From Aphrocallistes beatrix (taxonomy: Eukaryota; Porifera; Hexactinellida; Sceptrulophora; Aphrocallistidae), in assembly GCA_963281255.1 (NCBI GenBank), contig OY725488.1:10079524-10143523 (forward strand): a DNA stretch of 64,000 nt, in the 5' to 3' direction. The translations under genes were made by a program, and so were the position numbers. The notes below the pieces were generated by a model. The model saw only the letters and a list, made by a program, of their open reading frames with translations. It searched no databases and was not told where the DNA came from. Shown in pieces: positions 33,700-45,156 of the stretch (the stretch's first letter is position 1; each line of letters opens with the position of its first letter).

Positions 33700-34944
33700 T
33701 ATCATGCTGCGCTACAATATGGTGACTTATCGCAATTTTCCGGGAATAATTAATATAGAAACAAAATTTCAATAAGTTAAAATAGGAAAATAGTGGATAT
33801 GTTTCAAATTTCACATTTAGAGAAACTCAAATGGGTATACACTGTTTTAGGACATTAATAATTTGTGTCTTTCAATTCACTTATTAGAGCAGCACTACCT
33901 GTTTGTTGACCGAAAGTTTTTATTTACATATGTAACCATGTTTCGAAATCTATGAAAAATGAGGGTTAGTAGACAACAATTGAATGAATTTAATTGGTAT
34001 TTGCAGAGTTTCTAAGTGGAATGAAAGTGTTCATTAGTATTGCCGCTCAAGTGAGCGAAGAGCGTTAGCTGCATTGAACTTTAGTTGCCGCGATAAAATT
34101 TCGGGGGCGCTGCATTAGGCGGAGTTGTCACTAGTGCGAATTTCCCAAGTTGTCATTGTTCTACTGTAATAAAGTAATTGTCGAGTTGAACTACTAGAAA
34201 CTAGATACACTTAGTTTACTCTGTTAGACCACCCAACTAGTCGGATATCGTACACAGTATTTATTAGATCAGTTTAGGTTCCTATTTAGTCCTTTCTTAT
34301 TAACGTATTTCTCTCTTTGTTCACTTGGCATTTATCCTATCAGTAGATTAATAAATTCCTAATCAACATTGTCACACTACTCTACTTTTGAGAAGGTGAA
34401 GAGCAATTTACGGCTTGGAAGCAGCATAATAGTGCATATTTGCCAGGCTATTGGAATAACTATTTCAATTGTAGTAGTGCTCAAGTTAAGCCCGTTGATA
34501 TCGGTAGTGTGATCGAGTATTAAGCTAAATTAGAGGGCCCGAAAGTGCCTGTAATTTCTCTTCAGGGACCTCTAATTTCTTAACATTCGTAATGTACTGA
34601 ATATCATAAAATGTAGTATTCGAGGTAAGGGACCTCTAATCTTTTGCAGGACCCTCTGAGCAAATCCTTAAAAAAGCCATGACTGGTAGTAAAATTAGTA
34701 TACAAAACCTGATATAAATTGTCCACAATTGATAGAATTGCCTCGGAACACAATGAAAGGTTCCATCAAACTGAATATGATTCATCTGAGGCATTAAATC
34801 GAAAGTGTAAATATATAATGGAAGGTTAATACTCATAAATCCTAGTAAAAAATCTAAACATTTAGTAAAAATGGGGGAAGTTAATATTATAGTTAATTCA
34901 ATATCCTAAAGTAATCCTAATACCAATTGGTTGGATGTCATATA
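33700..34944. repeat. Segmentally duplicated spacer, block 4 (partial)
   Basis: 33700-34090 closely matches 7575-7960, and 34808-34944 matches the gene-proximal 3' flank of related copies. The stretch 34091-34807 is unrelated and shows no gene. Confidence 0.65.
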
Positions 34945-37095
34945 CTACATGACAGTACACCAAGGTTTGACACAATCAGTTGCTTGTACTCGTGTCAGGA
35001 CAGGCTCTTCTTGGAAAAATTTCGTATCTATCTGAGATATGAAGTTGTGAGAGTTTTGAAATTTGAGATCATTCAAACCAGTTTGTTTTTCAGTTTTGTT
35101 GGGATTCAGTTTTTCAGCATAAGAACGGATATCCTCATCAAGGGAATTTGATAAAATATCACCAATAAATGTCGAATTTACCATTTTCTTAATACAAATA
35201 GCATTATTTTCAATAGAACTTGTCCAATTCTTCCATTTATTAACATTTATATCAAGAATTGATTTGGTATGGTAGACATTGTTACCGCCTGAACAAGTAA
35301 GTGAACATTTGATCAATTCATTAATGTTTTCCATGTCCTGTAAGACATATTCTCTGTTTGGATCCTTCCCACTTTGAATACAGCCGAAGTAAACTTCAAG
35401 TTGCTTCCTTAATGCTATTGCTTTCTCTGAGAGGAATTTTTTACTTTTCTTTTCATCTCCTTTACGACTATAATATAACTCTCCCTCAATACAGCCTCCG
35501 AAATATAACCCTGTAATGCAGTGTAAAGCGTAATCTTTAATGAAATTTGTAAAAGTAGGGTTTTCGAATTTATACTCTAAACTATCAGCTCCTTCGGGAA
35601 GAGATTCCATTAATTTGTTAACAAATCTTTCATCAAGAGCAAACTTTCTGATATCATTGATCTCGACCTGAAATAATACATAACATATTCGAAAGGATAT
35701 TTTTAAATATTTCATCAGAAACCATGTTGCATCTTTGTCATAAACGATGTCAATAGCAACTTTTCTGAGTTCTTCAGCTGTGCAACATTCAGGAACATCA
35801 ATCACATAGTTCCTAATTTTCATTTTTTCTAAGGAACGAATTGTTAGGATTTGCTTTCGTGTGTCCTTGAAATGTCTAGAATATCCCACACCTAGTGTTT
35901 TGAAATCAAGTTTTACTAACATTCGAGATACTTCAAATAAATGGACTAACCATTCTCTTTCTTCATCAGTAAGTTGGAAAGGATGGAGATAATTCTTGAC
36001 CTTCAACAAATCCATAGTTTTAAGCGATGGGATATCAGTCAGTTTATGTTTCTGCAAATTATAAACCAAAGGAAAAATTAGAAATTCATCAGAAATATTT
36101 CTATCTACAAGAATTGAATAAACCTCACTGTCTTCACATAAGAAGAATTCTTCATTTACAATTCCCTTCCACAGAGGTCTTTTAGACTTTAGATCAAGAT
36201 TTTGAGGAGTGGTCCGAATTGGTTCAATATTATATTTTCTAGAATCACGAAATAGTAACCTCACGGCTTCAATACCTATCTCATCTCCAGATTGTTTCAT
36301 CAAGTGAGTCATGGCTTGGAACAAGTTGAGAGGTTGTCTCGTACCATCTGGTAATATCTTCCAGTCTCCTTTATGCTCCAGTTCTTTCTTTTCATCAAAA
36401 TTCTCAATGAATACCACAGGTACTTCAAAAGAAAAATGAGCTCGAGTCATAACTCTACATATGTCTTCAATAGATTTTGTTCCTTCAATGTATCCATTTC
36501 TCGAAAAGTGCATTGTGTGTGTCACTGCAATCACTACATTTGGGTGGAATATGTCAACCACATTCAGTTTAGATAGGACATGGAGCATATTGGAAAACAT
36601 AGAATAGATCCCAGATAATCTATTATCGGAAGCTGAGATAACGATTAGAACAATGTTGGGATAAACCCGATCTGGATTCAATTTAGAATGCCCTAACTCA
36701 GGATGTGTATCGATAAAGCTCGATATTTTCACTAAATTTTCAGCATCAAAATTCTTTCCTCCTGTATCATTAAACCCTGGAGTATCAATAAAACATATAT
36801 TCAACTCTTTTTCAGACAAGAGAGAGCTTTGCACTTTACAACGATATTCAGTGACCTTTCGCGTTACAGATCCTCCTCTCCTGGTTGGAATAATATTCGT
36901 ATCAAATAGGTAGTTTAAAGTGGAAGATTTTCCATCTCCTGACTTTCCATATAAAAATATAGTGGCTTGATTACTCGATCTATTTGCGGCCTTACTTCGA
37001 TATTGCATTTGTGCCATTACAGAGTTAATATAGGATTCAAATTCCTCTGTAGATGTTTCTGGTAATTCAGGTTGAACGGGATTAGCTTCTGCCAT
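34945..37095 (-). CDS. GTPase-MACPF-CAAX protein, 716 aa (subfamily I, intact)
   Basis: Single exon, ATG in MAEANPVQP context. GTPase landmarks: GKSGDGKSS at 50-58, DTPGFND, THTM and IEN...ILPDG. MACPF-like landmarks: LGVGY, SLPEG, YALHC plus FGG, CSGG, then W..W..SI. The C-terminus is CTVM, a CAAX box whose final Met favours farnesylation. The tail TRVQATDCVK is the short conserved segment seen before the CAAX box in the family. It is most similar to the gene at 28953-31103. Together with the coiled-coil gene at 31.5-33.0 kb these two form the unit [GTPase-MACPF, coiled-coil, spacer, GTPase-MACPF] that also exists at 1.4-10.8 kb. Confidence 0.88.
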   Translation of the reverse strand: MAEANPVQPELPETSTEEFESYINSVMAQMQYRSKAANRSSNQATIFLYGKSGDGKSSTLNYLFDTNIIPTRRGGSVTRKVTEYRCKVQSSLLSEKELNICFIDTPGFNDTGGKNFDAENLVKISSFIDTHPELGHSKLNPDRVYPNIVLIVISASDNRLSGIYSMFSNMLHVLSKLNVVDIFHPNVVIAVTHTMHFSRNGYIEGTKSIEDICRVMTRAHFSFEVPVVFIENFDEKKELEHKGDWKILPDGTRQPLNLFQAMTHLMKQSGDEIGIEAVRLLFRDSRKYNIEPIRTTPQNLDLKSKRPLWKGIVNEEFFLCEDSEVYSILVDRNISDEFLIFPLVYNLQKHKLTDIPSLKTMDLLKVKNYLHPFQLTDEEREWLVHLFEVSRMLVKLDFKTLGVGYSRHFKDTRKQILTIRSLEKMKIRNYVIDVPECCTAEELRKVAIDIVYDKDATWFLMKYLKISFRICYVLFQVEINDIRKFALDERFVNKLMESLPEGADSLEYKFENPTFTNFIKDYALHCITGLYFGGCIEGELYYSRKGDEKKSKKFLSEKAIALRKQLEVYFGCIQSGKDPNREYVLQDMENINELIKCSLTCSGGNNVYHTKSILDINVNKWKNWTSSIENNAICIKKMVNSTFIGDILSNSLDEDIRSYAEKLNPNKTEKQTGLNDLKFQNSHNFISQIDTKFFQEEPVLTRVQATDCVKPWCTVM

Positions 37096-37215
37096 CTAGT
37101 AAAAGAACAAAGTTACCCTCTCGCAAAAACTAGTAACAATTTTGTTGAGCAAATTAAATTACAAGGATTTATTATGAATAAATGCAATATTTGGAAGAGA
37201 TTGGACATCATTCAA
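37096..37215 (-). promoter_or_regulatory. Conserved 5' flank of subfamily I genes (copy 3)
   Basis: Minus-strand TTAATTTGCTCAACAAAAT and the adjoining AT-rich stretch match 31117-31215. It is the clearest long match between two intact genes outside coding sequence on this side. Confidence 0.4.
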
Positions 37216-37319
37216 TTTATATTTGAACATATAAGCCTCATATTAAAACTCAATCGTTCTTAGTTCAACTCCAAGTATAGGACATGACTCATGCCATTAT
37301 TGGCTTGTAACCTACGTAA

Positions 37320-37780
37320 GTACTAGCTTCGTATTAGCTAGAGACTATCTTCCAACGGTTGTCAGGGTTTTTAGTGCTGTAGATTTCGAATATTATATTT
37401 CGGATCCATATGAGAAATTATTCGTTGACCTTTATTTACAATATTTAAGGAAAAAATCCCAAAATAGATTAGATTGAGTAACTTCAGGCGCCCGCAGGGC
37501 GAGTCTGTGGATACGCAGTGTCTGCAAGACGCGCAACGCAAGAAGTGAAGCGTGCTCGTATAAGTTATTAGTGCTTTGAAGTATTAATAACAATGGCAGT
37601 CTATTGTACGGTTGTACAATGATTTCTATTGAGAGTGAAGCCATAAATATTGGGTAGAAAAGGTGTGGAAAATTCTTTAAAATAATCGTACACTCATCAT
37701 TTGACCTACATGTCAATTTTCATACCTTTATGACTTGCCAGTGGTTTTCAATCAATTCGGACAAACAAACAATCCTACCG
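37320..37780. mobile_element. Helentron-like family 1, head-joined fragments
   Basis: 37320-37563 is a 3' part ending GTGAAGCGTGCTCGTATA. From 37564 to about 37780 the 5' part of another copy follows in inverted orientation (ACCTACATGTCAATTTTCAT). Confidence 0.5.
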
Positions 37781-38484
37781 TTTCAATGTTTAAACAGATC
37801 TTTACTATTGTGGGGTCCGTCCCCTCCGCTACATTCGTCCGCCACCTCTTTGTCCCCCATGTGGCGGCCCTGGCGCTGCCCCTGTAGAGATTTCAAAAAA
37901 GCGAATCTCAAAAATGTGATCAAAACTAGTTCTTAACTATTGAATTGTTGAAATTAATCAAGGGTGTTTATCTCAAATATCACATTTTCGAAATTCTCTT
38001 AATTAGTACACTATAGTAAGTAACAACTTTTGAAATAATAATATGTTTTCTAGGTGATTTTGCTCATGGTAAAGCCATGAGAGATTCGAGGCTGAAATTC
38101 TGGAAGTGTTTTGAGATGTGCACTTCGGGTATGATTTTCATCCGACACGAAAAGACAAAATAAGACACATTTGAATGGTCAAACAGGATGTGAAATCAAA
38201 ATCATAATTCCTAATTTCAAAATTCATATTACTCAAACCATTCATCTTACACTAACCAAATTAATCATTAATGAAGGTAATTCATGTATCAATTCTCACG
38301 ATGTCCTAATTACTAGTAAAATAATAAAAATTTAAAAAGTGAAAATAGTAAATAACACTCAATAAAATAATCATAAAATCAGTAAAAATCTCAAATAGTA
38401 GACGATAAACATTAAAATATCTATGAAAAAAGGGGTGAGATAAGAATTTAATCAACACAAAATTCTATAAAAAGTGCAATAATA
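37781..38484. other. Intergenic and 3' flank of the 38.5-kb gene
   Basis: GC-rich stretch at 37815-37890 looks repeat-derived. A plus-strand frame after TTTCTAG at 38047-38160 reads DFAHGKAMRDSRLKFW-like but is short and ends in a stop, so I do not call it. Confidence 0.3.
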
Positions 38485-40656
38485 TTATAATATGGCACAT
38501 TTTTTCGGTTTAGCAAGCTCAGTAGCTTGTACTCGAGTAATAACAATATCTTCCTCTTTGTCTCCTGGATAGAGGGCATTAATACCTAACGGTGTCGAAA
38601 TACGTGGAGATTTTTGAAAATTGATATCTTCTAAGTCATCTTGCCTCTCAGTTTTGATAGGTTTCAGTACATCAGCATAAGAACGGATTTTCTGAGATGT
38701 CGAGGCTGACAAAATATCGCCTATAAATACGGAATTCACCATTCCATCTATGCAAGTAATATTTTTCTCGATAGAATTAGTCCAATTTTTCCATTTATTA
38801 ACATTGATATCAAGAATTGTTTTAGCATGGTACTCCTTGCTACCTCCTGCACAAGTAAGATTACACCCAACCAATTTACGAAAGAATTCCTCGTCTTTCT
38901 GGAAAATGTTTTCTTTCGGATTTATTCCATCTTGAATACAATTAAAGTACCTTTCAAGTTGCTCTCTTAATATTTTCGTATTTTCATCAAGAAATCCTTT
39001 GTTAGCTTCTTCATCTTTAAGATAATCAAAATATAATTCCCCTTTAATAAACCCTCCGAAATATAATCCTGTGGTGCAGTGTAAAGCATAATCCTTTACG
39101 AAATCGACAAATCGATGGCTTTCTAAAATGTATTCCAGGCTACCAACTCCAGGGGGAAGTAATCTCTCTAATTGAGTGACAAAACTGGAATATAGACCAA
39201 TTTTAATGAATTTAGTTGTATCAATCTTTACCTGAAATAAGATAAAGCAGATTCGAAAGGTTATTTTCAAATATTTCATCATAAGCCATTTTGCACATTC
39301 ATCATAAACAATGTCAATGGCAACCTGTCTGAGTTCTTTTACTGAGCATAAATCAGGAACCCGAATTACATAGTTACCAATTGTCTTATTTTTCAAGAGA
39401 CCAATATTTAGAATTTGCTTTCGTTTGTCTTTGAATTCTCTAGAGTGTCCAATACCTAGCCAATTAAAATCAAGTTTTGTGTTAATCCTGCGTACATTAA
39501 ATAGATTAATCAACCATTCTGTTTCTTCATTGGTAAGTTGGAAAGGATGGAGAGCCTGCTTAACTTCTAACAAATCTCTATTTAGGAAATCTTCAGGCTT
39601 AACCACGTTAATCTTTTTCAAATGATAAACTAAAGGAAAAATATGAGAACCATCAGAATTAACATTGCTCAAAAGAATTGAATAGATCTGATTGTCTTTT
39701 TTTGAAAAGAATTTTTCATTTATTATTTCATTCCATTTGGAACTAGTTTCTAAATTAATATTTTCAGGAATACTCTTAATTTTCTCGATATTACATTTTT
39801 TACACTGACTAAAGAGGAGTCGAACAGCCTCAATGCCAACCTCATCCCCAGATTGTTTCATCAATCGAGTCATAGCATGAAACAAGTTGAGAGGTTGTCT
39901 CGTGCCATCTGGTAGAATACGCCAGTCTCCTTCTTTATCCATCTCATTTCTTTCATCCAGATTCTCAATAAACACCACAGGCACCTCAATTGAGAGATGA
40001 GCTCGTGTTGAACATTTACATATGTTCTCAATATATTTTGATTTCTCAGAATAGCCATTCCTCGTAAAGTGCATTGCGTGTGTCACTGCAATCACTACAT
40101 TAGGATGAAGTCTGTCCACGACATTCAGTTTAGAAAGGACATGAAGCATCTTAGAAAAAGCTGCATATATTCCACATAATCTATGATCTGAAGCTGAAAC
40201 AACCACTAGTACAATGTTTGGATAAACCTGAACTTTCTTCTTAGAATTCCCTAATTCAGGATGTTCATTAATAAAATGTGAAATTTTAGCTACATTTTCC
40301 CCATCATCATCTTCTCCATCTACATCTCCATACCCTGGAGTATCAATAAAACTCACACTTAAACCTGTTTGAACCAGAGGACTACTTAAAGAGCAACCAT
40401 ACTCGGTAACAGTTTTAGTTTCAGACTTTGCACTATGCGTTGGAATAACTTTAGTATCAAACAAGCAATTCAGGGTGGAAGATTTCCCATCTCCAGACTT
40501 GCCATATAAGAAAATAGTTGCTTGATTACTTGATCTGCTTGCGTGCTTACTTCGATATTGCATTTGCTCCATTATTGAGTTAATATATCTTGTGAAATTC
40601 TCTGGGGTTAGTTGCTTCTCAATTAGAGGTTGCTCTTCTGCATTGGCTTCTGCCAT
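38485..40656 (-). CDS. GTPase-MACPF-CAAX protein, 723 aa (divergent subfamily I, intact)
   Basis: Single exon, ATG in MAEANAEEQP context. P-loop GKSGDGKSS at 52-60, DTPGYGDVDG, THAM at G4, IEN...ILPDG. The C-terminal region has LGIGHS at the MACPF entry, LPPGVGS, YALHC with FGGFIKG, a CAGG, then W..W..SI. The C-terminus is KKCAIL: CAAX box CAIL with basic residues just before it, which could strengthen membrane binding; Leu at the end favours geranylgeranylation. It is the most diverged member of subfamily I and lacks the shared spacer and 3' flank of the others, so it is probably an older copy. The GTPase call is firm; the MACPF call is by motif order. Confidence 0.87.
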   Translation of the reverse strand: MAEANAEEQPLIEKQLTPENFTRYINSIMEQMQYRSKHASRSSNQATIFLYGKSGDGKSSTLNCLFDTKVIPTHSAKSETKTVTEYGCSLSSPLVQTGLSVSFIDTPGYGDVDGEDDDGENVAKISHFINEHPELGNSKKKVQVYPNIVLVVVSASDHRLCGIYAAFSKMLHVLSKLNVVDRLHPNVVIAVTHAMHFTRNGYSEKSKYIENICKCSTRAHLSIEVPVVFIENLDERNEMDKEGDWRILPDGTRQPLNLFHAMTRLMKQSGDEVGIEAVRLLFSQCKKCNIEKIKSIPENINLETSSKWNEIINEKFFSKKDNQIYSILLSNVNSDGSHIFPLVYHLKKINVVKPEDFLNRDLLEVKQALHPFQLTNEETEWLINLFNVRRINTKLDFNWLGIGHSREFKDKRKQILNIGLLKNKTIGNYVIRVPDLCSVKELRQVAIDIVYDECAKWLMMKYLKITFRICFILFQVKIDTTKFIKIGLYSSFVTQLERLLPPGVGSLEYILESHRFVDFVKDYALHCTTGLYFGGFIKGELYFDYLKDEEANKGFLDENTKILREQLERYFNCIQDGINPKENIFQKDEEFFRKLVGCNLTCAGGSKEYHAKTILDINVNKWKNWTNSIEKNITCIDGMVNSVFIGDILSASTSQKIRSYADVLKPIKTERQDDLEDINFQKSPRISTPLGINALYPGDKEEDIVITRVQATELAKPKKCAIL

Positions 40657-41464
40657 CTAAATTAAATAACTAGCTAGATAAATAAAAGATTTTTCAATTT
40701 TTAAGATTTTCAATCAAGTCAATATTTAGCAGGTAGATACCAGGATGTGGCGGGCCGATAGGGGTGCTATATGACATAATCTACATCCGACTCTCAAAAA
40801 ATCCCCGTATTCGGATGTGGACTGTGTTGCCATTTGTCCAAATCGTATTTGGAATATTTTACCATCTGTATTAATATAGAAACTTGTTATATCGTTTTCA
40901 AAATAATCATAATGATAAGAAGAAAATCACATAATGTTGCGTATTCATGATGATTTAGCATATTTGAAAAATTTGAGAAAATTTCAAGGAATTATATTAT
41001 AAACTATTGCTATGTTAGTCAATACGGCTGGTTAAACGGATTGAGACGCCAACACTCATTTTAGAACTGTGCATTCTAATATTCAAGGATAGCCCTAATC
41101 ACTAGATCCAAATAATTGAAGCAACAAATATCAGTAAACTCTGCTTCAGTAACGTATATTAGTACAATGTGCAAATCGACTTTCGGTATTCTATAAGACT
41201 GATTAAATTATAAACAAAACAATTTGAGATATCTCTCGTTTCAAAAATGAATATGAAATAAATGAAAATTATTTAAGAGAATGAATTCAAGAAATAAAAT
41301 TTACATCGTTTGTTCTATATCTGATATAACGATTTCTAATCTATTAGTTCAATTAGATTCGCACCTAAATATGTTATATAATCATGATTACGCAGCATTA
41401 TTTTATTTTATTTTTTGATTATAACTCAAAAACTATTCAATATATCGGTATGTATTGTTATATT
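40657..41464. other. Intergenic, 5' side of the 38.5-kb gene
   Basis: Contains a relic of the ACCGGGG pogo-like MITE (about 40741-40830, ending GGATGTGGACTG). Otherwise AT-rich with no supported gene. Confidence 0.4.
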
Positions 41465-41590
41465 CAGGGTTGCCGTGGGAATGGGAAATGATTTTTCCAC
41501 GTGGGAATTCCCATGTGGGAAACCCATGGGAATTCCCACGGGAAATCTCGTGGGAATGGGAATGGAAATTTCTTTCCCACGGCAACCCTG
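41465..41590. mobile_element. hAT-type MITE made of CCCATGGG-like palindromes, 126 bp
   Basis: Ends CAGGGTTGCCGTGGG and CCCACGGCAACCCTG. Perfect octamer duplication GTTATATT (41457-41464 and 41591-41598). The interior consists almost wholly of GTGGGAATTCCCA-type palindromic words. Relatives at 44616-44854 and 58937-59165. Confidence 0.88.
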
Positions 41591-41595
41591 GTTAT

Positions 41596-42085
41596 ATTGA
41601 TATAAAAAGCTATATTATATACCAAACAAGGCATAGAATGCTGATTATAGCATGTGGGACTCTTTTGGCTATGGCTCCACTAAATTCTGAGCTCTGACGA
41701 AAATGTTGATTCATCATGGGATTACAACGTCATTGAAACTTTTTTAATAATTAGAAATTTCAGTTTTTCGACTATAACTGAGCCATTTCGGGTGCTATAG
41801 AAGGTTGAAATTTTAATAGAATGTGTAGATTAATATATTTCAAATAAGATACAACTCTCAATAAAAAATGATTACTCATCACTTTGTTATGACATCATAA
41901 TTATGCATCACCAAAATTGACAAATTTGGTGATTTTCGAGTGATATCGATTATAACAGTAATACACACGCATTAGAGATGATATCTAACATATAATTAAT
42001 CAATGCAAGCCTAGGCGTCAGCAGTCCGCCTACACAAAGTGTCTGCCAGCCGCGGAGCGTACGCAAGCAAAGCGCGCTTGTAGTT
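41596..42085 (+). mobile_element. Helentron-like element, family 2
   Basis: Ends in the GC-rich GCAAGCAAAGCGCGCTTGTA tail. The interior matches 16799-17278 (TCATCATGGGATTACAACGTC region). The left end is disturbed by the CCCATGGG MITE. Confidence 0.5.
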
Positions 42086-42116
42086 GTATAACTTGGGAAG
42101 CATATTCATATATATG

Positions 42117-42362
42117 TTAGGACAATTTGCGAAATCAACAATTATGCATAATTGTCGACAATTATGCATAATTGTTCATTTAACAACAATTATGCATAAT
42201 TGTTCATTTAACAACAATTATGCATAATTGTTCATTTAATACAATTATGCATAATTGTCGCATTAGATGAACAATTATGCATAATTGTTGTGAAATGAAC
42301 AATTATGCAAAATTGTCGACAATTATGCATAATTGTTGATTTCGCAAATTTGTCCTAACATA
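42117..42362. repeat. Array of AATTATGCATAATT palindromes inside a terminal inverted repeat
   Basis: Outer inverted arms TTAGGACAATTTGCGAAATC and GATTTCGCAAATTTGTCCTAA enclose about nine copies of the palindrome ACAATTATGCATAATTGT, some separated by TCATTTAAC or a single CG. Each unit is self-complementary and the whole element is too. Probably a foldback MITE; no coding sequence. Confidence 0.85.
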
Positions 42363-42431
42363 TACATTCTATTAAAATTTTAGTTTTCTATAACCTAAAA
42401 TGGCTGAGTTAAGTCGAAAAACAGAATATAT

Positions 42432-43185
42432 CTTATATATTAAAATATTAGGATTATTTTGTTTGTGTGTGTGTTTGTCCGAATTGATTGAATGATTGGG
42501 AAGTCATAGTGATATGAAAATTGGCATGTAGGTGTCAAATGGTATGACTACGATTAAGTTCTAAGATCTTAGCAAAATTTTAACACCTCTGCAAAAAAAA
42601 TGGAAAACAATTTTTCACACCTTTTCTATACAAAATATATGATTGCACTATCGCAATGGAAATCATTGTACGGCACTACGTACAATAGATCGTCATTGTT
42701 ATTAATACTTCAAAGCCACAAATTATGTTTGATATCTTAAATGTATCATAACGTATAGCAATAAAAAAGATTATGTGCATATTTTCACACATTTTATATA
42801 TATATTTCACACCTTTTGATGAATTTTGAAATATTTGGTAGAGACTAGCTTCCAACGGATGGGTGATATGGGGTTTTCAGGGTTGTAGATTTTGAATATC
42901 ATATTTTTGAGTAAATTTGATGATCAACTTGTTTACTTTTGTTCACAATAGATGCATAAAGTAAACAAATCACAAAAATCGGCTAGAAACTAGCTTCCAA
43001 CGAATATTCGAATATTATATTTTCGGATGCATATGAGAAATTATTCGTTGACCTTTGTTTAAATATTTATATAAAGAAAAGAAAATTCCCAAATATGTTA
43101 GGTTGAGTAACTTCAGGCGCCCGCAAGGCGACTCTGCGGACACGCAGTGTCCGCAAGCCGCACAGCGCAAGCAAGCGGAGCGTGC
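42432..43185 (+). mobile_element. Helentron-like element, family 1, near-complete
   Basis: Runs from CTTATATATTAAAATATTAG through GGCATGTAGGTGTCAAATGG to the GC-rich end GCAAGCGGAGCGTGCTTGTA. No terminal inverted repeats or coding capacity. Used here as a reference for the partial copies. Confidence 0.55.
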
Positions 43186-43292
43186 TTGTATATATATATT
43201 ACTCGAGTTTTTATGGTAGGATATTAAAAATACGCTAGAATTCGCTGGTTAATGAAAACTGAAAAATTATCACTAATTGTTTGCAAACTTAC

Positions 43293-43371
43293 CAATATTA
43301 TCTCCCAATTTTTTCGTAATTAGCTTAGATATTAAATTTGAAAAATATCCCCTGGTGCCTACAAACTCAAC
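43293..43371 (-). other. Possible orphan exon
   Basis: On the minus strand TTTGCAG precedes and GTAAGT follows a 79-bp open stretch beginning GTTGAGTTTGTAGG, readable as VEFVGTRGYFSNLISKL. The splice sites are excellent but no in-phase partner exons were found, and a Helentron-like element lies just beyond. Confidence 0.25.
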
Positions 43372-44362
43372 CTGCAAACATGTCTGCAAATCTCGGAACA
43401 CAATCGAGTGAATCATCCGTATAACGAATTAAATGAAATACGAAATTTATCTAGACTTTTATTGCCTTTCAAAAAATATCTAAAATTATGATTATTTACA
43501 CCATTTGTATTAAAATCAACCACATAAATTATATATTTATTTGTTACCTTGTTGTAAAGTTTGACAAATCACTGTCTTGTCCTGTATACGACTAAAATTT
43601 GTTCCGAAATACTGTTTGGACAACAATGGCCCCCCTGCAAAAATGATTCGTGGGGGCCATTTTCTTCAAATGTCCATGGTGCTGAGCAAAATTGGTTTCC
43701 CCCCTACAAAAATTCCTCCCCTCTTCCCTTAATTGTAAAGTTGTTTTGACAAATTTGGATCCCTATTTTCTCAAGTATTTGTATGCATATTCAGATTACC
43801 TTATTAAACTATGTCTATTAATGCATTTAGAATTTATTGATTATATTTTTCCAAAGAATCGTTTGGAGTAATTCTATGCCCACGGAAAGACTAGCAAGCA
43901 AACACGCTAATATGAGTATGTTTCTATAATGATGTGTAATCATTTCAGAAACCTTCTATATTTACTAACAGGCTCGAATATTAAATGATCCATTAAAACT
44001 AATTAAAACATAATTTCGGCTTATGTTTCAGATATCTAGTTCAAAGTATAATATCTCTTATTGTCATATTTTTGAAAGTGAATGTCGACTTCAATTATCC
44101 AATCATTCCACCATTTTTTCAATTAAACAACATTCCAATAATCCTAGTATTGGACTTTTAATTGGGACCATGTTTCAGTTCCTCGCCCACATCAATATTT
44201 AGCTACTGTATATATTGTTGTATCCCTTTCTATTTTAGGTACAGGGAATTTATTTCTAGAGATTGAGTTAAACAGTCGATATAGCATTTCAAAAATCTAT
44301 TGATGTTTTCGAGACTTTAATGCGTGAAATAAATGTTTGTAGCCAATTATATATCAAATTAA
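43372..44362. other. Intergenic, no gene recognised
   Basis: The GC-rich tract at about 43625-43735 (GGGGGCC and GGGGGG words) looks repeat-derived. No supported exon. Confidence 0.35.
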
Positions 44363-44485
44363 TGAAAAGACTCCCGCATGCCAAAAATCAGCTTTCTGTG
44401 CCTGGCAGTTTCTTCAATCAATTCGTTACAGATAAATATACTACGTGTATATATTGATCGAGTTCTAATAGTAAGGATTTGTGTG
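44363..44485 (-). mobile_element. Helentron-like family 2 fragment (inverted 5' end)
   Basis: Matches 54267-54386: CATGCCAAAAATCAGCTTTC, then TTCAATCAATTCGTTACAG and GTTCTAATAGTAAGGAT. Confidence 0.5.
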
Positions 44486-44615
44486 AAAATAACGGGTTCG
44501 GGTAAAATGCAATTCATTCAAGAATTGAACAATTTCATCAGTGTTACCTTAATATATGCACAAGTATAAATACAAGTACTTTCGAGAGCAAATTTCGAAT
44601 TTGTTCTGCAATAAT

Positions 44616-44854
44616 CAGGGTTGCCGTGGGAAAGAAATTTCCATTCCCATTCCCACGAGATTTCCCGTGGGAATTCCCATGGGTTTTCCCACGTGGGAAT
44701 TCCCATGGGTTTCTCACATGGGGATCCCATGAGTTTTCCCACATGGGAAAACCCATGGGAAGTCCCATATGGGAAAACCCATGGGAATTCCCACGTGGAA
44801 AAATCATTTCCCATTCCCATTCCCATGGGAAAACCCATTCCCACGGCAACCCTG
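44616..44854. mobile_element. hAT-type MITE made of CCCATGGG-like palindromes, 239 bp
   Basis: Same ends as 41465-41590. Perfect octamer duplication GCAATAAT (44608-44615 and 44855-44862). The interior is a longer series of CCCATGGGAA and CCCACGTGGGAA words, so copies of this family differ mainly in palindrome number. Confidence 0.9.
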
Positions 44855-45156
44855 GCAATAATATAATATTAATAAATGTAATTTATTTGTCATGTAGGAC
44901 AAAAAGAAATAACAAAAGGATTGGCCTATAAAATTACAACTATGTACGTGTATATTCATTTTGCATTGCATAGTCTTGTAGGATATCAAGGTATGTCAGA
45001 ATGATAAAAGTCGAGGAAAATTAGTAAATCTTTCTGATGTAGTATTAGTTCAAGCCAACAAACTCGAAATAAAAACAAATACTAACTAAAATAAAAGTAA
45101 TTTAAAATTTGTTAATCAAAGGCTGAGAAATTTCAAATAATACACACTTGACATTT

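Noticed and set aside
42117..42362. CRISPR-like array
   Set aside because: The repeats are palindromic, unevenly spaced, without unique spacers, and lie inside inverted arms in a eukaryotic context; a foldback MITE explains them.
44518..44931. Overlapping 80-108 codon frames on both strands, rich in Gly, Pro, Trp and Phe
   Set aside because: They arise from the CCCATGGG palindromic MITE; the same peptides appear on both strands because the element is self-complementary.
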